A DNA stretch of 64,000 bases from an uncultured Bacteroidales bacterium. Its GTDB lineage: Bacteria > Bacteroidota > Bacteroidia > Bacteroidales > F082. The DNA is taken from assembly GCA_937906455.1 (NCBI GenBank), contig CALCYT010000040.1, positions 62,001 to 126,000 of the forward strand, given 5' to 3'. This document shows positions 62,884-64,000 of this stretch, piece by piece (positions within the stretch are counted from its first letter, which is position 1; the number at the start of each line of letters is the position of its first letter). A program made the position numbers and the translations under genes. The notes beneath the pieces are model-generated. The model did no database searches. It saw only the letters and a program-made list of their open reading frames with translations, and was not told the origin of the DNA.

Positions 62884-63144
62884 ATGAAGATTTTTATAGC
62901 AAAACTTTCCACTAAAACAACAGCAGATGATGTGAAACGTCTTTTCGAGCGTTTTGGCACCGTTTCGTCGTGCAAGGTCATCATGGATCATGAGACGAAC
63001 CGCTCAAAGTGCTATGGTTTCGTTGAGATGCCAAACGACAACGAGGCTTATGTTGCCGTGGTGGAAACCAACGAGATGGAGTTTATGGGCAGTGTCATCA
63101 ACGTAAAAAAGTCGAAGCCACAGCCTCTGTCAACGAAGAGATAA
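62884..63144 (+). CDS. small RNA-binding protein with a single RRM domain
   Basis: This 86-residue protein consists of one RRM. RNP2 is IFIAKL (residues 3-8), and RNP1 is KCYGFVEM, where the usual Gly after Lys is Cys. The spacing between them and the closing strand GSVINVKKSKP fit the RRM fold, and a short basic tail follows. Bacterial single-RRM proteins bind RNA and are often cold-induced; the targets here are unknown. It stands alone, with its own promoter and no partner genes. Confidence 0.88.
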   Translation: MKIFIAKLSTKTTADDVKRLFERFGTVSSCKVIMDHETNRSKCYGFVEMPNDNEAYVAVVETNEMEFMGSVINVKKSKPQPLSTKR

Positions 63145-63223
63145 ACGCAACACATTGAAAGACAATCATCTGAGAGAACGCAAATAATTTTTGTGTTTTT
63201 GTTATCATTTTGCAAAAATTTTG

Positions 63224-63231
63224 TATCTTTG
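63224..63231 (+). promoter_or_regulatory. -7 promoter box of tRNA-Arg (TCT)
   Basis: TATCTTTG lies 17 bases upstream of the tRNA; a TTTG 22 nt further upstream (63198-63201) is a possible -33 element. Confidence 0.65.
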
Positions 63232-63248
63232 CAGTCGCAAAATGCAAT

Positions 63249-63322
63249 GGTCTGGTAGCTCAGCTGGATAGAGCAACAGCCTTCTAAGCTGTGGGTCTTG
63301 GGTTCGAATCCCAACCGGATCA
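63249..63322 (+). tRNA. tRNA-Arg (TCT)
   Basis: A 74-nt tRNA. The acceptor GGTCTGG pairs with CCGGATC (two G-U pairs). The anticodon stem ACAGC/GCTGT has loop CTTCTAA with anticodon TCT, and the T arm has TGGGTTCGAATCCCA. Discriminator A. CCA is not encoded. Confidence 0.95.
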
Positions 63323-63329
63323 CCTGAGC

Positions 63330-63359
63330 AACGCCTGGCACAACAGCCGGGCGTTTTTT
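63330..63359 (+). terminator. rho-independent terminator after tRNA-Arg (TCT)
   Basis: Stem AACGCCTGGC/GCCGGGCGTT (one G-U) with loop ACAACA, followed by a T run. The in-frame TTG at 63358 at the edge of the downstream open frame overlaps it, which argues for the later ATG start. Confidence 0.88.
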
Positions 63360-63384
63360 GGTGAAGACAAAAATAATTAAAGAT

Positions 63385-63996
63385 ATGTTTCTGCAACTAC
63401 ACAAGGAAAACCCCAACCCTCGTCATGTAAAAATGATAATCGAGTGCCTGAATGATGACGGCGTCATAATATTTCCGACCGACACCATCTACGGCATCGG
63501 ATGCAGCATCAAAAGCAACAAAGCATTTGAACGCATCGCACAAATCAAGGGAATAAGAAAGGAAAAAGCACGTTTTTCATTCATATTCAACGATTTAAGT
63601 CAGCTGTCAGAGTTCACGAAACCGATAAGCAACGAGGTGTTCAAACTGATGAAACGCAACCTGCCGGGTCCGTTCACCTTTATCCTTGAGGCAAACAACA
63701 ACATCCCGAAGATTTTCCAAGGCAAACGCAAGACCATCGGCATCCGCATCCCCGACCAGCCTGTCATAACAAATATCGTCAGAGAATTAGGTTGCCCGAT
63801 TATGACGACTTCCATCATCGATGAGGATGAAATATCTGGATTTATAACCGACCCGGAGGAGATAAATGAACATTACAAAGACCGTGTTGACATCATCATT
63901 GACGGCGGATATGGCGGAAACAAGGAAAGTACTATCGTGGATTGCACTGATAATGAGATACTTATAACAAGACAAGGCAAAGGTGTTCTCGAATGA
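63385..63996 (+). CDS. Sua5/YciO/YrdC/YwlC family protein (YciO-like)
   Basis: This 203-residue protein has the YrdC-like RNA-binding fold: GVIIFPTDTIYGIGCSI near residue 28, IKGIRKEKARFSFIFNDLSQLSEF, LMKRNLPGPFTFILEAN, GKRKTIGIRIPDQPV and a C-terminal STIVDCTDNEILITRQGKG. TsaC/Sua5 members make threonylcarbamoyl-AMP for t6A synthesis with TsaD (encoded at 47526), but this sequence lacks the long Sua5 C-terminal domain and looks closer to YciO, whose activity is debated. The ATG at 63385 is preferred. Its stop overlaps the ATG of a following gene. Confidence 0.85.
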   Translation: MFLQLHKENPNPRHVKMIIECLNDDGVIIFPTDTIYGIGCSIKSNKAFERIAQIKGIRKEKARFSFIFNDLSQLSEFTKPISNEVFKLMKRNLPGPFTFILEANNNIPKIFQGKRKTIGIRIPDQPVITNIVRELGCPIMTTSIIDEDEISGFITDPEEINEHYKDRVDIIIDGGYGGNKESTIVDCTDNEILITRQGKGVLE

Positions 63997-64000
63997 AAAT
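63993..64000 (+). CDS. start of the next gene (partial)
   Basis: An ATG at 63993 overlaps the preceding TGA stop as ATGA, the coupling pattern used repeatedly in this window. Only two codons are visible, so nothing can be said of the product. Confidence 0.4.

Overview
The window reads as chromosomal DNA from a Bacteroidales-type member of the phylum Bacteroidota, probably gut-associated or uncultured. The evidence is internal. Promoter -7 boxes match TAnnTTTG, sometimes with TTG/TTTG about 19-21 nt upstream. Lineage-typical families are present: a TonB-dependent receptor paired with a DUF4249 lipoprotein, CarboxypepD_reg/DUF5686 proteins, a GLPGLI domain, DUF3332, a tricorn-like S41 protease, DPP III with an HECLGH motif, and biosynthetic SpeA. 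Many exported proteins have lipoboxes. No phage, plasmid, transposase, CRISPR array or rRNA was seen. Coding density is high and no gene-free stretch exceeds 300 bases.

Layout. 1-8 kb: end of an unrecognised gene, a COG2426 membrane protein, aroE, tex, an outer-membrane barrel protein, then (reverse) a DPP III peptidase fused to a complete nicotinamidase domain. 7-19 kb: SPFH protein, smpB, thioredoxin-like protein, beta-helix lipoprotein; M23 peptidase (reverse); an envelope-lipid operon (LTA-synthase-like transferase, diacylglycerol kinase, YbdG-like MscS channel); trkH and a MalY/PatB aminotransferase (reverse). 19-27 kb: TonB receptor plus DUF4249, tRNA-Tyr, tRNA-Arg(ACG), sbcC and sbcD. 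27-36 kb: GH20 hexosaminidase, a GLPGLI/PNGase F-like protein, an S9 peptidase, a threonine aldolase and Na+/solute symporter pair, a lipoprotein nitroreductase. 36-50 kb: reverse operon tamB, addA-like helicase-nuclease, tricorn-like protease; divergent tsaD and dgt. 50-61 kb: glmS and a DUF5686 protein, nitroreductase, second DUF5686 protein, GlcNAc-kinase-like ATPase, speA, tRNA-Pro and tRNA-Ser. 61-64 kb: alkaline phosphatase, DUF3332 lipoprotein, RRM protein, tRNA-Arg(TCT), YciO-like protein.

Functionally this is mostly housekeeping (shikimate, arginine/polyamine and hexosamine synthesis, trans-translation, recombination, tRNA t6A modification) mixed with envelope biogenesis and secreted peptide and glycan degradation. 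The convergent GH20 and PNGase F-like genes, with S9 and S41 peptidases nearby, suggest use of host or dietary glycoproteins.

The observations most worth pursuing are: (1) a roughly 108-bp palindromic repeat that sits in frame inside a kinase gene and forms the C-terminus of SmpB, read in the same peptide frame (SSFRP...SGEI) both times; (2) the DPP III-nicotinamidase fusion lipoprotein; (3) the GLPGLI-PNGase F fusion beside a hexosaminidase; (4) a family of 7-bp tandem repeats in intergenic regions; and (5) interleaved divergent promoters.
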